This document shows positions 51,697 through 60,495 of a stretch of DNA of 64,000 nucleotides, piece after piece. Within the stretch, counting starts at the first letter, position 1, and the number at the start of each line of letters is the position of its first letter. The stretch is from assembly GCA_963727635.1 (NCBI GenBank), contig CAVSHP010000017.1, positions 310,001 through 374,000 on the forward strand, read 5' to 3'. The notes below the pieces were generated by a model. That model was not told the origin of the DNA and did no database searches. It saw only the letters and a program-made list of their open reading frames with translations. Position numbers and translations under genes: made by a program. This stretch comes from SZUA-36 sp963727635 (GTDB taxonomy: Bacteria > Pseudomonadota > Gammaproteobacteria > Xanthomonadales > SZUA-36).

Positions 51697-51875
51697 GATT
51701 TGCTCGTAATGTCCTTTGGCGCCTGAGGGAAACCGTTTCTGGTTCGGGGCGCATAGGTTAGCAATATTTGTTGTTCCAAAACACCCAAAAGGCTAGCCAA
51801 AGATGGCATTTGTCGGTTGACGCGCATTGTGTAGGGATGCACCCGTGTCGTTGAACACAGGGGCTTGCGAGAACA

Positions 51876-52061
51876 GCCCGACAGGATTACTCGTCCCATC
51901 CCTGGGACTCGCCCCTTCGGGATTTGTCGCTTCGCGACTGCATGAAAATTCGCTCCCGGCGAATTTTTCGAACCTGGCGCGTGCCGCGCGAGAACCCAAT
52001 CCCAAACCGGGACACACGAAAATACAAAAGCCACCTGATGGTGGCTTTTGTATTTTGGCGC
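51876..52061 (-). repeat. 186-bp tRNA-Arg-derived repeat, distal copy
   Basis: Second, distal unit (in tRNA direction) of a 186-bp tandem repeat; differs from the proximal unit at three positions only. Its far end stops within a 13-nt remnant of the tRNA 3' end (51876-51888). Each unit contains hairpins AAAGCCACC/GGTGGCTTT, GCGCG/CGCGC, GAAAATTCGC/GCGAATTTTC, GTCGC/GCGAC, CCC/GGG around GAA, and GTCCC/GGGAC. Confidence 0.93.
52019..52056 (-). terminator. Terminator-like hairpin, distal repeat copy
   Basis: AAAATACAAAAGCCACC and GGTGGCTTTTGTATTTT pair perfectly over 17 bp around a 4-nt loop. It is palindromic and can work in both directions. Identical in place to the one after tRNA-Arg, 186 bp away. 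Confidence 0.7.
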
Positions 52062-52247
52062 GCCCGACAGGATTACTCGTCCCATCCTTGGGACTCGCCC
52101 CTTCGGGGTTTGTCGCTTCGCGACTGCATGAAAATTCGCTCCCGGCGAATTTTTCGAACCTGGCGCGTGCCGCGCGAGAACCCAATCCCAAACCGGGACA
52201 CACGAAAATACAAAAGCCACCTGATGGTGACTTTTGTATTTTGGCGC
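52062..52247 (-). repeat. 186-bp tRNA-Arg-derived repeat, proximal copy
   Basis: First unit after tRNA-Arg in the transcription direction. It ends with a 19-nt copy of the tRNA 3' end, AATCCTGTCGGGCGCGCCA on the minus strand (52056-52074 lie at the junction). Differences from the distal unit are two C/T changes that swap G-C for G-U pairs in stems and one change in a loop. Any open frame through it is an artefact of 186 being a multiple of three. Confidence 0.93.
52205..52242 (-). terminator. Terminator-like hairpin directly after tRNA-Arg
   Basis: A 17-bp stem around ATCA begins right at the CCA end of tRNA-Arg. In the minus-strand RNA one pair is U-G; on the plus strand it would be a mismatch, so the structure fits transcription in the tRNA direction. 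The U-rich 3' arm (CUUUUGUAUUUU) is followed by CGUG. Confidence 0.7.
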
Positions 52248-52318
52248 GCCCGACAGGATTCGAACCTGTGACCCCCAGATTAGGAATCTGGTGCTCTATC
52301 CTACTGAGCTACGGGCGC
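52242..52318 (-). tRNA. tRNA-Arg (anticodon CCT)
   Basis: 77 nt with encoded CCA. Acceptor arm GCGCCCG pairs with CGGGCGC, D loop AGCTCAGTAGGATAGAGC, anticodon stem CCAGA/TCTGG with loop TTCCTAA giving CCT (reads AGG), T arm ACAGGTTCGAATCCTGT. Followed by 186-bp repeats carrying copies of its 3' end. Confidence 0.96.
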
Positions 52319-52523
52319 AAAGAAGGCGGAATATTCTAACCGATTTAACGATGTGTTTGTTATCAGGTATTGACCCAACCTTTGCACTCCAAAAAATGGG
52401 TACCCACCGGGAAGATATTGCATTTGAGTGGACTTCTTTTTGCTTCCAGTTGTCCTAATGGTATGTGATGTCAGACTGGAAGATAATGTAGAACCAGACC
52501 GTATTGGCAAGGAGAATATCATC

Positions 52524-52637
52524 ATGTGTGTGGTCATTTTCATTCTGCTTGTACCCACTGTGCTGGCGCTTTTTGCCGTGGGGAATCACATATATGAGAA
52601 CCGGCAAGGAAACAAAAATAAAAAACCATCTACCTAG
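52524..52637 (+). CDS. Possible 37-residue membrane protein
   Basis: Short open frame with a strong ribosome site (AAGGAG, nine bases before ATG 52524). The product is one hydrophobic helix (VVIFILLVPTVLALFAVG) with a polar, basic tail (NRQGNKNKKPST), as in many small single-pass membrane proteins. No family is recognised. Located between tRNA-Arg and the convergent rnd gene. Confidence 0.45.
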   Translation: MCVVIFILLVPTVLALFAVGNHIYENRQGNKNKKPST

Positions 52638-52725
52638 TTCGACTTGCCGGTGCGATTTGACTGCCGTTCGGTGCTGGCACGAACCGGATGATTCGTCCAA
52701 AGTTCGCGTTACTTCAGCAAGCGGG

Positions 52726-53877
52726 TCATTTTGATGTAAACGCTTCCTTCAGTGCCACCAGATCGGTTGTGATGAAGTCCTGACGCCAACCGAGAAACCG
52801 CTCCGATAACGGTTCACCCTGCGGCGACAGTATCAGGCTTTCCAGTTCGCGCCGCGATGCCAGCAGGGCAGGGTCGACGGACAGTTCTACAGCCCTTTTC
52901 TGCACCAGGTTGCGCATATCGGACATCAATTTGCGATGCTCGGGTTTCAGTATGTCCGGGCTTTCCGCCGACAACCCCTGCTCGAGTACCTGGCCGACGG
53001 TGGTGATCATGGCCTTGCCGTGTCGCTCGACCGTTTTTGGGTAGGAAATCTTGAGTCCCGCCAGTTCATCCAGACTGGTCGGTTGCCTGTTGGCAATGGT
53101 CATCAGGTCGTTGTCCTTTATGATGAATCCACGCGCCAGGTTCTGCTTTTCTGCCTCGATATCACGCCAGGTGGCGAGCGATTTCAATATCGCCAGCGAA
53201 GTGCCGTCCATACGGCTATTGCCATTCAGTCTTTTCCACGACTGTTCCGGGTCGGCAGGTGTCCTGGCCTTGCTCAGCAACCTGGCGCAGTCTTCGTTGA
53301 GCCAGCTTTCCCTGCCCAATTCTCGCAGACGCTTCAGCAATATCCGCTGCATCATCGGTAACAGGCAGACATCCAGTGCTGCATACCGGATCTGGGCCTG
53401 GCGCAATGGCCTATGGCACCAGTTTGAGCGCGTTTCGCCCTTGTCAATGGCAATGTCGAGCAGCCATTCTACCGTCTTGTGGTAGCCCATCTGCAGTGAT
53501 TCACCCAGCATCGCGCAGGCGATCTGCGTGTCGAATAGCGGGTCCGGAACAGCGCCAGTGGTATACAGAAGAACGTCCAGGTCTTCGGATGGGGCGTGCA
53601 GGATTTTTACGATGTCCGGGTTGTTAAAAAGGCTTGCCAGGGGATCGAGCGGACCGGTGGCCAGCGGGTCGACCAGCCAGACCTTTTTCCCGTCAGATAG
53701 CTGTACCAGTCCGAGGTCGGCGCGCCAGGTTCTCTCGCGTACAAATTCCGTGTCTATACCGACGACATCACAGGCCAGCAAGTCCTTGACGGCCTGCTCG
53801 AGTTGCGTTGCGGACTCGACCATGATGGGGTGTTCTGCGGCGCTCAGCGCCACGTTGATTTCGCTTTGTTTGTCCAT
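52726..53877 (-). CDS. rnd: Ribonuclease D
   Basis: 3'-5' exoribonuclease that trims tRNA precursors and other small RNAs. The DEDD exonuclease residues are visible in VVGIDTEFVRERTW, KILHAPSEDLDVLL and the YAALDVCLL motif; an HRDC domain follows (RDIEAEKQNLARGFIIKDNDLMTIA) and a second HRDC-like region near the C terminus. 383 residues, normal for RNase D. It lies next to tRNA-Arg, but orientation and gap give no sign of co-transcription. Confidence 0.95.
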   Translation of the reverse strand: MDKQSEINVALSAAEHPIMVESATQLEQAVKDLLACDVVGIDTEFVRERTWRADLGLVQLSDGKKVWLVDPLATGPLDPLASLFNNPDIVKILHAPSEDLDVLLYTTGAVPDPLFDTQIACAMLGESLQMGYHKTVEWLLDIAIDKGETRSNWCHRPLRQAQIRYAALDVCLLPMMQRILLKRLRELGRESWLNEDCARLLSKARTPADPEQSWKRLNGNSRMDGTSLAILKSLATWRDIEAEKQNLARGFIIKDNDLMTIANRQPTSLDELAGLKISYPKTVERHGKAMITTVGQVLEQGLSAESPDILKPEHRKLMSDMRNLVQKRAVELSVDPALLASRRELESLILSPQGEPLSERFLGWRQDFITTDLVALKEAFTSK

Positions 53878-54059
53878 TCAGCGTGTAATAACAGCGTTCT
53901 TAAACCAGTATTTATTGATCGTTCGTTCAGGGTTTTTATGGTGTTTTCGGATGCTTGTCGTTACAAGGCATCTGGGTTAAGGTTGCAAGCAGCGTGCGGT
54001 CCCGCTGATTCCGTTGCACGAACCATAACATGATGGAGACTTCAAGCAAGGGAAATTGC

Positions 54060-55868
54060 ATGTTTGCCATTAAAAACACCCTCAAATATTTGATACGGCT
54101 GATTTTGCTCGGCGGTTTGTTGTGTGTTTCCTATTCTCAGGCTCAGCAGGAACAGCAGGAAAATGAGGACAGCCGGGTAGAGCGTTCGGGCGAGACCAGT
54201 ACCGACGAGTGGGAGATGGACCTGCGTCTACCCAAGGCAGCGCCTGTGGCAGCGCAGGATAAGAATGATTTTGTTTTACCGGATGCAGAACAGAATCAGA
54301 AACTGAAGCAACTGCTGTCCAAACTGGGCGCCAATCCTGGTAACAAAAACATTCTCGCGCAGCTGAACAACCTGCTCGCGGATGTGCTTGCTCAGGCCAA
54401 TGCCCTGATCGACGCGGGTGCAATCGGCGAGGCCGAGCACCTCATTTCCCTGATACGCTCAATTGATCCCGGTCTCGACGGTTTAAGTGCAGCCATAAAC
54501 CGCTTGAAGTCGCTGAAAGCAACAGATGAATTGATCAAGGCTGGTGATGCCGCGCTGCTGTCCGGTCGAATCCTCGAGCCTGCCGATAACAATGCGCTTT
54601 ATTTTTTCAAGCTGGCGGCGCAGCAGGACCCGCAAAGTGAGCCGGCCCGGAAGGGACTCGAAAAAGTGCAGCGAAAGTTGATTGAGCAGGCACTGGAGTT
54701 CGCGCGGGAATTTGATTTTGAAGCGGCTGAAACCGGGTTACTGGAGGCGGCGGAGGTTTCCTCCGATCAGCAACCGGTCGAGGCTGCCCGACTCGAAGTT
54801 ACCGAATTCAAGCGGGCGCATGCCGCCGAATTGCAGCAGCAGGTCATCGATGCGATGAATGCAGGAAATTTCGATATTGCAGATTTCGGCATTATCGACC
54901 TGATGGCATTGGGCGGGCAGGAAGAAGAGGTCAAAACATTACTTGCGAGATTGCAGGAAGCGCGTATTTACGGTGGATTCAAACCGGGACAGGTGATCAC
55001 GGATGACTTGAAATCAGGCGGTAAATCACCGCCCATCGTGATCATCGATGCCGGCAGCTTCCTGATGGGTTCCAAGGGACGTTCCGATGCCAACAATGAC
55101 CACGAAGAACCGCAGCACCGGGTTATCATCAAGCGAGGTTTTGGGCTGGGTGTGACAGAGGTAACCGTTTCGGAATTCCGGTTATTTATCGAACGCACAG
55201 GTTACCGCACCGCTGCGGATATCAATGGTTACTCGAACATTTATGACGAGTCGGCGGGCAGGCTGACCAAGCGCAACGGAATCAATTGGAAATACGATTA
55301 CCGGGGCAGGGAGGCTGAGCCTGAAATGCCCGTCCTGCATGTCAATGCGTACGATGCGGAAGCCTATCTGCAATGGCTGGCCCTTGAATCCGGAAAGTCA
55401 TACCGTCTGCCATCCGAGGCGGAATATGAGTACGTGGCAAAGGCGGGTGGCAACGGACCTTACTGGTGGGGTGAGGATGCGCCTGCCGATGCGGTGGAAA
55501 ACCTCACGGGTGAGCGTGACAAATCACCTTCGAAGCGGCAATGGTCCACCTTCTTCAAAAAATATGGTGACGGCTATTGGGGTCCGGCGCCCGCCGGTTC
55601 ACTGGTGAGTGACGAGTTGCAACATCCGATGGGCGTCCGGGATATTGCCGGTAACGTCAGCGAATGGACGGCGGATTGCTGGCACGATAATTATGTTAAG
55701 GCGCCAACGGATGGTTCGGCCTGGCATAACCGTGGCTGTGACCGCCGGGTGGTTCGCGGCGGCTATTGGGCCAGCGCCCCCGAGCAGAGCCGGGCGGCGT
55801 TCCGGCTTGCCGTCAAGGCCGAGAGCTACGGTCCGGTCTTTGGTTTCAGAATTGCAAGGGACCTTTAG
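54060..55868 (+). CDS. SUMF1/FGE-fold exported protein with helical repeat domain
   Basis: 602 residues: signal/anchor (LKYLIRLILLGGLLCVSYSQA), an acidic linker, a helical TPR-like region (about 85-310, with LAQANALIDAGAIGEAEHLISLI repeats) and a C-terminal formylglycine-generating-enzyme-fold domain (GSFLMGSKGRSD, FGLGVTEVTVSEFRLF, YRLPSEAEYEYVAKAGG, DIAGNVSEWTADCW, VVRGGYWAS, FGFRIARDL). The two cysteines needed for formylglycine formation (normally in the YRCAxR region) are absent: the segment reads AAFRLAVKAES. A binding or scaffold role is therefore more likely than sulfatase activation. AAGGG precedes ATG 54060. Confidence 0.85.
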   Translation: MFAIKNTLKYLIRLILLGGLLCVSYSQAQQEQQENEDSRVERSGETSTDEWEMDLRLPKAAPVAAQDKNDFVLPDAEQNQKLKQLLSKLGANPGNKNILAQLNNLLADVLAQANALIDAGAIGEAEHLISLIRSIDPGLDGLSAAINRLKSLKATDELIKAGDAALLSGRILEPADNNALYFFKLAAQQDPQSEPARKGLEKVQRKLIEQALEFAREFDFEAAETGLLEAAEVSSDQQPVEAARLEVTEFKRAHAAELQQQVIDAMNAGNFDIADFGIIDLMALGGQEEEVKTLLARLQEARIYGGFKPGQVITDDLKSGGKSPPIVIIDAGSFLMGSKGRSDANNDHEEPQHRVIIKRGFGLGVTEVTVSEFRLFIERTGYRTAADINGYSNIYDESAGRLTKRNGINWKYDYRGREAEPEMPVLHVNAYDAEAYLQWLALESGKSYRLPSEAEYEYVAKAGGNGPYWWGEDAPADAVENLTGERDKSPSKRQWSTFFKKYGDGYWGPAPAGSLVSDELQHPMGVRDIAGNVSEWTADCWHDNYVKAPTDGSAWHNRGCDRRVVRGGYWASAPEQSRAAFRLAVKAESYGPVFGFRIARDL

Positions 55869-55875
55869 TCACTTC

Positions 55876-56777
55876 TCATTCAGCGGAATTTCCGCTTGTT
55901 TCTGACCGTTTGGCGGGTTCTTGAGGTTTTAACTGGTGATTGATGATCGTCGCCAGGCGCTTCGCGGCCAGGCTTAGCTGTGTCTGAATCAGCTCCCAGC
56001 TTTTCCGCGTATAAGTTTCATCGATGCGCCCGGGTGCCGGGTAGACGATCGTCCGAACCAGGTTATGCGATTCGTTGGTCCAGTCATCGACCATCCCGGG
56101 TGACCAGTCCGAACCGGCCGGAACAGGCGGAAAAACACTCAGGTCGCCTACCAGGTACTGCCAGCTCCCGGCCTGTTGTTGTATCAGTTTCAAATCCCAG
56201 AATTCGTGCAGGTTTATCGTCTCGCCATTGAAGACAACCTCAATGTCGTTACCGCCGCGGTCATCACCAAAGCCCGCGTGCAGCGGTTGATGCAAATCAC
56301 CGACGAGGTGGCAAACCCAGGCAAATGCCTGCCAGCGTTGTTCCTGGGAAGCCTCGCGATTGGCCATCACAGCTGGCAAAAAACTTGAGTGATTCGGTGG
56401 CGCAAAATCGTCCAGGCCGATCGGCGGATGCAAATTCATGCGGAGCTTCCGGGCAGTCCCGCGCCGCTGAGTACGACCACATCACCGTGGGGCAGGTTGA
56501 CAAAGTGCAACGGGATGTTCCACTCACCTGCATCGGTTCTACGCTGAACGTCGGGCCAGTTACATGCCTCCGCAATGGCCTGCTTGGTCAGCGGGTTGAC
56601 GATGCTTTCGAGCTCAGGCAGGACTTGCGGTTGCAGTTGCTCGACGGCCATGATCCCGATGGCGGTATGGCCATCCGGCTTCCAACATGCGGCCTCGTTG
56701 CTGTATCCGGCGAGGGCAAGACAGGCCAGTGTTACGCAGCTAATACGAACGGGAAAGTAATTTGGAGTATTAAGCAT
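55876..56777 (-). CDS. S1/P1 nuclease, frameshifted
   Basis: Zinc-dependent S1/P1-type single-strand nuclease, exported. The N-terminal half has a signal peptide (ISCVTLACLALAGYSNEAA), the ligand tryptophan at the mature start (CWKPDGHTAIGIMA), ACNWPDVQRR and LHFVNLPHGD; the C-terminal half has VCHLVGDLHQPLHAGFGDDRGGNDIEV and NLHEFWD, all zinc-ligand motifs. Between them (about 56380-56480) the frame changes two or more times, with ARDCPE readable in a third frame. The catalytic parts are intact, so an assembly error is the likely cause. Confidence 0.85.
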
Positions 56778-57030
56778 ATGGTAATGATTATATAAAATTA
56801 CTTATCAGAGTTTTTAACTTTCATATCTTTGCAAGCCTGTATGGTCACATTCCTGATATCGCGGTTCAGAGCTGACATTTTTTGCCAAATCAGCCTTCTC
56901 GTTTGTGAGGCTTAAAGCATGCGCACAAGCGGGTGAGGGTCATTTTGGGCCAATTGCCAGCAGAGGAAAGATGTACCTGCTGCTAACGGATCACCCTCTT
57001 GGAGGTCCCGCACACTTAGGGCGTGTAAAT

Positions 57031-57046
57031 TGTGATCTGGATCACT
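57031..57046. promoter_or_regulatory. CRP-like palindrome
   Basis: TGTGATCTGGATCACT matches the TGTGA-N6-TCACA consensus at nine of ten key positions. The nearest start codon downstream on either strand is more than 250 bp away, so the target gene is unclear. Confidence 0.35.
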
Positions 57047-57124
57047 GTCGAGCTCACCGGTTGGTGTAAACTACATTGGTCGTTCTGGTTAAAGGACTTG
57101 GTGGGGCTTTTGCGGGAAGTTGAA

Positions 57125-57361
57125 TCACCACCGCCAGAACGATTTGGGGATTAATGGTTTTGTCCTCATGGTTGAATACCCGTCAGCCAGGTACTTGACG
57201 GATTCGCGAAAACTCGGGTGATGCTGCTTCATAGCCAAATCAATGGCGGATTCGCGCTGCCAACCGCAGTTCCAACACTGAAATCCTCCCTCGGTTAACA
57301 AGATTGTTTTTTTGCACCCAATCGTACGAACGTATTCCAGATCATTCTGGATATGTTGATA
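57125..57361 (-). pseudogene. Start-less open stretch with CxxC motif
   Basis: 78 open codons ending at TGA 57125, between a TAA at 57362-57364 and the nuclease region. The encoded peptide looks protein-like: ILLTEGGFQCWNCGWQRES, then SAIDLAMKQHHPSFRESVKY. It has a C-x11-C-x2-C arrangement that could bind zinc. There is no ATG, GTG or TTG in a useful position with a ribosome site. It may be a gene remnant left beside tRNA-Leu or a gene hit by a further indel. I do not recognise a family. Confidence 0.4.
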
Positions 57362-57406
57362 TTAAAGGGGCTTAAGGAAGATATGGATCAGGGTGGAACA
57401 AGAAGA

Positions 57407-57492
57407 TGGTGCCGGAGGCCGGACTCGAACCGGCACTTTGTTGCCAAAACTGGATTTTGAATCCAGCGCGTCTACCAATTTCGCCACTCCGG
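57407..57492 (-). tRNA. tRNA-Leu (anticodon CAA)
   Basis: 86-nt class II tRNA with encoded CCA. Acceptor GCCGGAG pairs with CTCCGGC, the D arm GTGGCGAAATTGGTAGACGC is the leucine type, the anticodon stem CTGGA/TCCAG holds TTCAAAA (anticodon CAA), the variable arm TTTGGCAACAAA is long, and the T arm GCCGGTTCGAGTCCGGC is perfect. Confidence 0.96.
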
Positions 57493-57592
57493 CAGGATTT
57501 GCAAGGCGCAAAGTATATATTTGCACGGCATGCTACGCCAGCATTTAAGTCACAATTCCGTACTTTTATCCATTAAAAAAAGTTCGTGTTTC

Positions 57593-58704
57593 TCAAAGCT
57601 TGTCTTCAAACCAGATACGATCGAAATAGGCCCTGACGTGCGGGTTGAAAAGCGCGTCATCGACCAGGAAAGCATCATGGCCCATCAGGGATTCGAGGTT
57701 GGTAAAGCTCGTATCAATGCCGTTTGAACGCAATGCGTCCGCAATCTCTTTTTGCTGATAGACCGGGAACAGGATGTCGGTTTGCACACCGATTACGCAG
57801 GCTGACTTGAGTGTGATTTCGGCCAGTGCAGAGCGCAGGTCCGGGTAACCGTCAGCCACGTCGAACCAGTCCATGGCGCGCGACAGGTAGAGATAACTGC
57901 AGGGATCGAATGAACGCACAAAGCGGCGCGCAGCAGCCTCGAGATACGACTCCACCTCGAAATTCATACCGAACAACTCGGTCGGGAAATAGTCCTGCCT
58001 GCGCCGGCCGAAGCGGGTGCGCCATTCCTCGGATGAGCGGTAGGACAACATCCCCAGTTTGCGCGCCATGCGCATACCCTTGACCGGCCAGTTTTTATCA
58101 TCGTAGTTGCCCTCATTCCAGGACCGGTCCGAAACGATCAGTTCACGTTGCAGGGAGCGTACGGCAATACTGAACGGCGCCGCGTTTGAGGAACTCGATA
58201 TGGTCAGAAAATGCCGTGCGCCTTTTGGGTTCTGCTGCAGATAGGCAAGTGCAGCTCATACCACCCATGGAGGGCCCGACCATGGTGCACAACTGGTCGA
58301 TGCCGAGTTGCGTGATGAGCATGTGAGCTGCTTTGCCGATGTCCTCGACGCACAGTTCCGGAAAGTCCAGCCGGTAGGGCTTGCCGGTTTCCGGGTTCAT
58401 CGCTGGCCGGTCCGGTCGAGCCCTTGCAACTTCCCAGTGAATTCAGGGCGATGACGTAATACCGGTCGGTATCTATTGGCGCGTCCGGTCCGATCATCAT
58501 CTCCCACCAACCGGGAGAGGGATCTTCCTTGCTGGACGCCGCATGCGCATTGGGTGAGAGACCGCTTTGTATCAATACCGCATTGGAACGGTCCGCGTTA
58601 AGCTTTCCCCAGGTCTCATAGGCGAGTGTAAAGGATGGCAATTTACCGCCCTTTTTCATCACCAGGGGATCTGTGAAATGCAAAAATCGTGTGGCTGATG
58701 GCAT
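57593..58704 (-). CDS. metX: Homoserine O-acyltransferase MetX, frameshifted
   Basis: Alpha/beta-hydrolase that acylates homoserine (acetyl- or succinyl-CoA) in methionine synthesis. The nucleophile motif GPSMGGM, the start GGKLPSFTLAYETWGKLNADRSN, the tail aspartate in GVQTDILFPVYQQ and histidine in LMGHDAFLVDD are present, in order but in several frames: changes near 58410, 58265, 58200 and 58100. ATG 58704 is preferred to the TTG two codons upstream. Divergent from trmB. The conserved catalytic triad argues for sequencing errors. Whether the acyl donor is acetyl- or succinyl-CoA cannot be decided by eye. Confidence 0.88.
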
Positions 58705-58757
58705 AAGCAACGCTTCTTATCTAAAGTTATTACAATGATAGCCGGTGAATCACCTGA

Positions 58758-59508
58758 ATGCGCGCAGTAAGCGATTTGAAACAGACAAAAGACGATCAGG
58801 ATATCAGTGAGTCGGGGCTTGTAAGCAGTGGGCAGGAGGGTGTTCACCCGCATCTGGATGCAATTGTCCGCAAGCACCTGCAGACGCACTGGTCGCAACC
58901 ATTACATTTGCCGACGACGGATTCCTGGCGCCGGTTGGAACTGCAGGAAGCTTTTTCACCCGGCCAGCCGTTTATCCTGGATTCAGGCTGTGGGACGGGT
59001 GAAAGCACCAGGCGGCTTGCCGACAGGTTCCCCTCGCACCTGGTAATTGGCGTGGACCGATCGCTTAAGCGGCTGGCGAAGGGCGGTGTCAGTTCGGCCC
59101 TGTTTTGCCGTGACAATTACATCCTGCTAAGGGCGGAATTGGCTACTTTCTGGCGTCTGTTGCTGATGCGGCGGGTATTCACCCGAGAGACATTTTCTGT
59201 TTTATCCCAACCCCTGGCCAAAACCCGGTCACCTATCGCGGCGCTGGCACGGACATCCCGTTTTTCCCGGGCTTCTCGCGCTGGGTGGTGAGATTGAAAT
59301 GCGTTGTAATTGGGCAGTTTATGCCGAGGAGTTTGCACGGGCTGCCGGTTTGGCAACCCATGCGGCCATCAACGTAGAAAATATTAAGCCGGAAAGTGGT
59401 ATTTCACCATTTGAGCAGAAGTATCTCGAACGGGGCCAGCCGCTGTATTCGGTGCTGGTGCCCGCGCAATATACGCAGGCCTTCAGGCTTTCGCGGGCGG
59501 AAAATTAA
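58758..59508 (+). CDS. trmB: tRNA (guanine-N7-)-methyltransferase, frameshifted
   Basis: Methylates guanine 46 in the variable loop of tRNAs with S-adenosylmethionine. The SAM motif LDSGCGTGESTRRLADRFP, then VIGVDRSLKRLAKGG, RDNYILLRAELATFWRLL, the family motif FYPNPWPKPGHLSRRWHGHP and the C-terminal half EIEMRCNWAVYAEEFARAAG are all readable. Two frame changes are required, near 59155 and 59200. Starts 53 bp from divergent metX. Confidence 0.9.
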
Positions 59509-59532
59509 TCACACGCTTTGTGCGGATAAAAC

Positions 59533-60462
59533 CTAACTGGTTTCGGTTTCAGCCGTTTTGGGCGGCGTGTAGTGATGAATGCCTTCGAGACTGTTGTAGA
59601 TGAATGTTACAAACTGTGCCGGCGTAATCCAGGTTTTACCCAGCTCTTCATCCCATTCCTTTGTTGGTTCGGCCGCGATAATCTGCTCGAGTGTCATTTT
59701 CTCGTCTATCAATTCCTGTACATTGGCGCTGGCTTTTACCAGGTAGTCGCGATAATTCTTCAGGTCTTCGGTCACACCGAGGGGACCGTGACCGGGAATG
59801 ATGCGTGTGGACTCATTGGACAGGGACAAGGCGAGGTCTGCCGCCTCCACAAGACCCTGCACGGAGCCGCCGGCATCGAGGTCAACAAAGGGGTACAAAC
59901 CGTTAAAAAACATGTCACCCATGTGGATCACATTGCTGAGAGGGAAATGGATGATGCAATCACCATCGGTGTGGCCATTGGCAACATGGTACGCAGTCGC
60001 AGATTCACCGTTCATATGCAAGGTCATCCGGTCATTGAAGGTCACCAGCGGCAGGGCGTCTTGCGCATAAGGTGGTGTTGTCTTCTGCATGAAGATGCTG
60101 ACCTGCTCGGTGGTCATTCGTTTGCGGACATTATCCTGCGCAATGATCATGGTACCACCACTGCCAATGGCTTCATTACCACCGACGTGATCGGCGTGAA
60201 AATGGGTATTTACGACAATCCTGACAGGTTTGTCGCTTATCTTGCGGATGGCCTGCAATAGCTCGGTGGTGACTGGCTTGACCTGGTCATCGATGATGAA
60301 AAGACCGTCTTCACCGGTCGAAATACCCACGTTTCCACCACGACCCTTGAGCATGTAAACCGTGTCGGACAGTTGAAAAGTGGTAAATTCCACGGCTTTG
60401 TCCTGGGCGGACAGACTGTTTATCGAGGCAACAAAAAGGACGAGTAACAGCAAGGATTTCAT
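59533..60462 (-). CDS. Exported metallo-beta-lactamase-fold hydrolase
   Basis: 309 residues with a signal peptide (SLLLLVLFVASINSLSA) and an MBL fold: the zinc motif NTHFHADHVGGNEAI (HxHxDH), a further histidine in VANGHTDGDCIIHFP, the aspartate in HMGDMFFNGLYPF and the last histidine in IIPGHGPLGV. Related to quorum-lactonase and glyoxalase II-like exported hydrolases; the substrate is unknown. Monocistronic, 33 bp from ccmI on the same strand, possibly read through from it. Confidence 0.88.
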   Translation of the reverse strand: MKSLLLLVLFVASINSLSAQDKAVEFTTFQLSDTVYMLKGRGGNVGISTGEDGLFIIDDQVKPVTTELLQAIRKISDKPVRIVVNTHFHADHVGGNEAIGSGGTMIIAQDNVRKRMTTEQVSIFMQKTTPPYAQDALPLVTFNDRMTLHMNGESATAYHVANGHTDGDCIIHFPLSNVIHMGDMFFNGLYPFVDLDAGGSVQGLVEAADLALSLSNESTRIIPGHGPLGVTEDLKNYRDYLVKASANVQELIDEKMTLEQIIAAEPTKEWDEELGKTWITPAQFVTFIYNSLEGIHHYTPPKTAETETS

Positions 60463-60495
60463 GTGCCTGACCCTGATCCACGAGTTTAAGTCACT

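Larger units (their letters stand above)
56778..57406. other. 629-bp intergenic region
   Basis: No intact gene. It holds a CRP-like site (57031-57046), a CGTTCTGG/CCAGAACG inverted repeat (57081-57141) with GGTGG/CCACC nested inside, and a start-less open stretch on the minus strand (57125-57361). The left third is AT-rich and carries no recognisable signal. Confidence 0.6.

Noticed and set aside
51693..52339. Long open frames on both strands through the tRNA-Arg repeats
   Set aside because: The repeat unit is 186 bp, a multiple of three without stops in some frames, so open frames duplicate automatically. The peptides have no family features and the DNA is better explained as structured RNA.
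54060..55868. Interpretation as a formylglycine-generating enzyme that activates the sulfatase-fold protein at 33459
   Set aside because: Catalytic cysteines are absent here, and the sulfatase-fold protein belongs to the LapC/LtaS branch, which does not use formylglycine.
57031..57046. CRP-like site as regulator of the S1 nuclease or of a phosphonate gene
   Set aside because: It is more than 250 bp from the nuclease start with no promoter found between, and far from other candidates; kept only as a weak feature.
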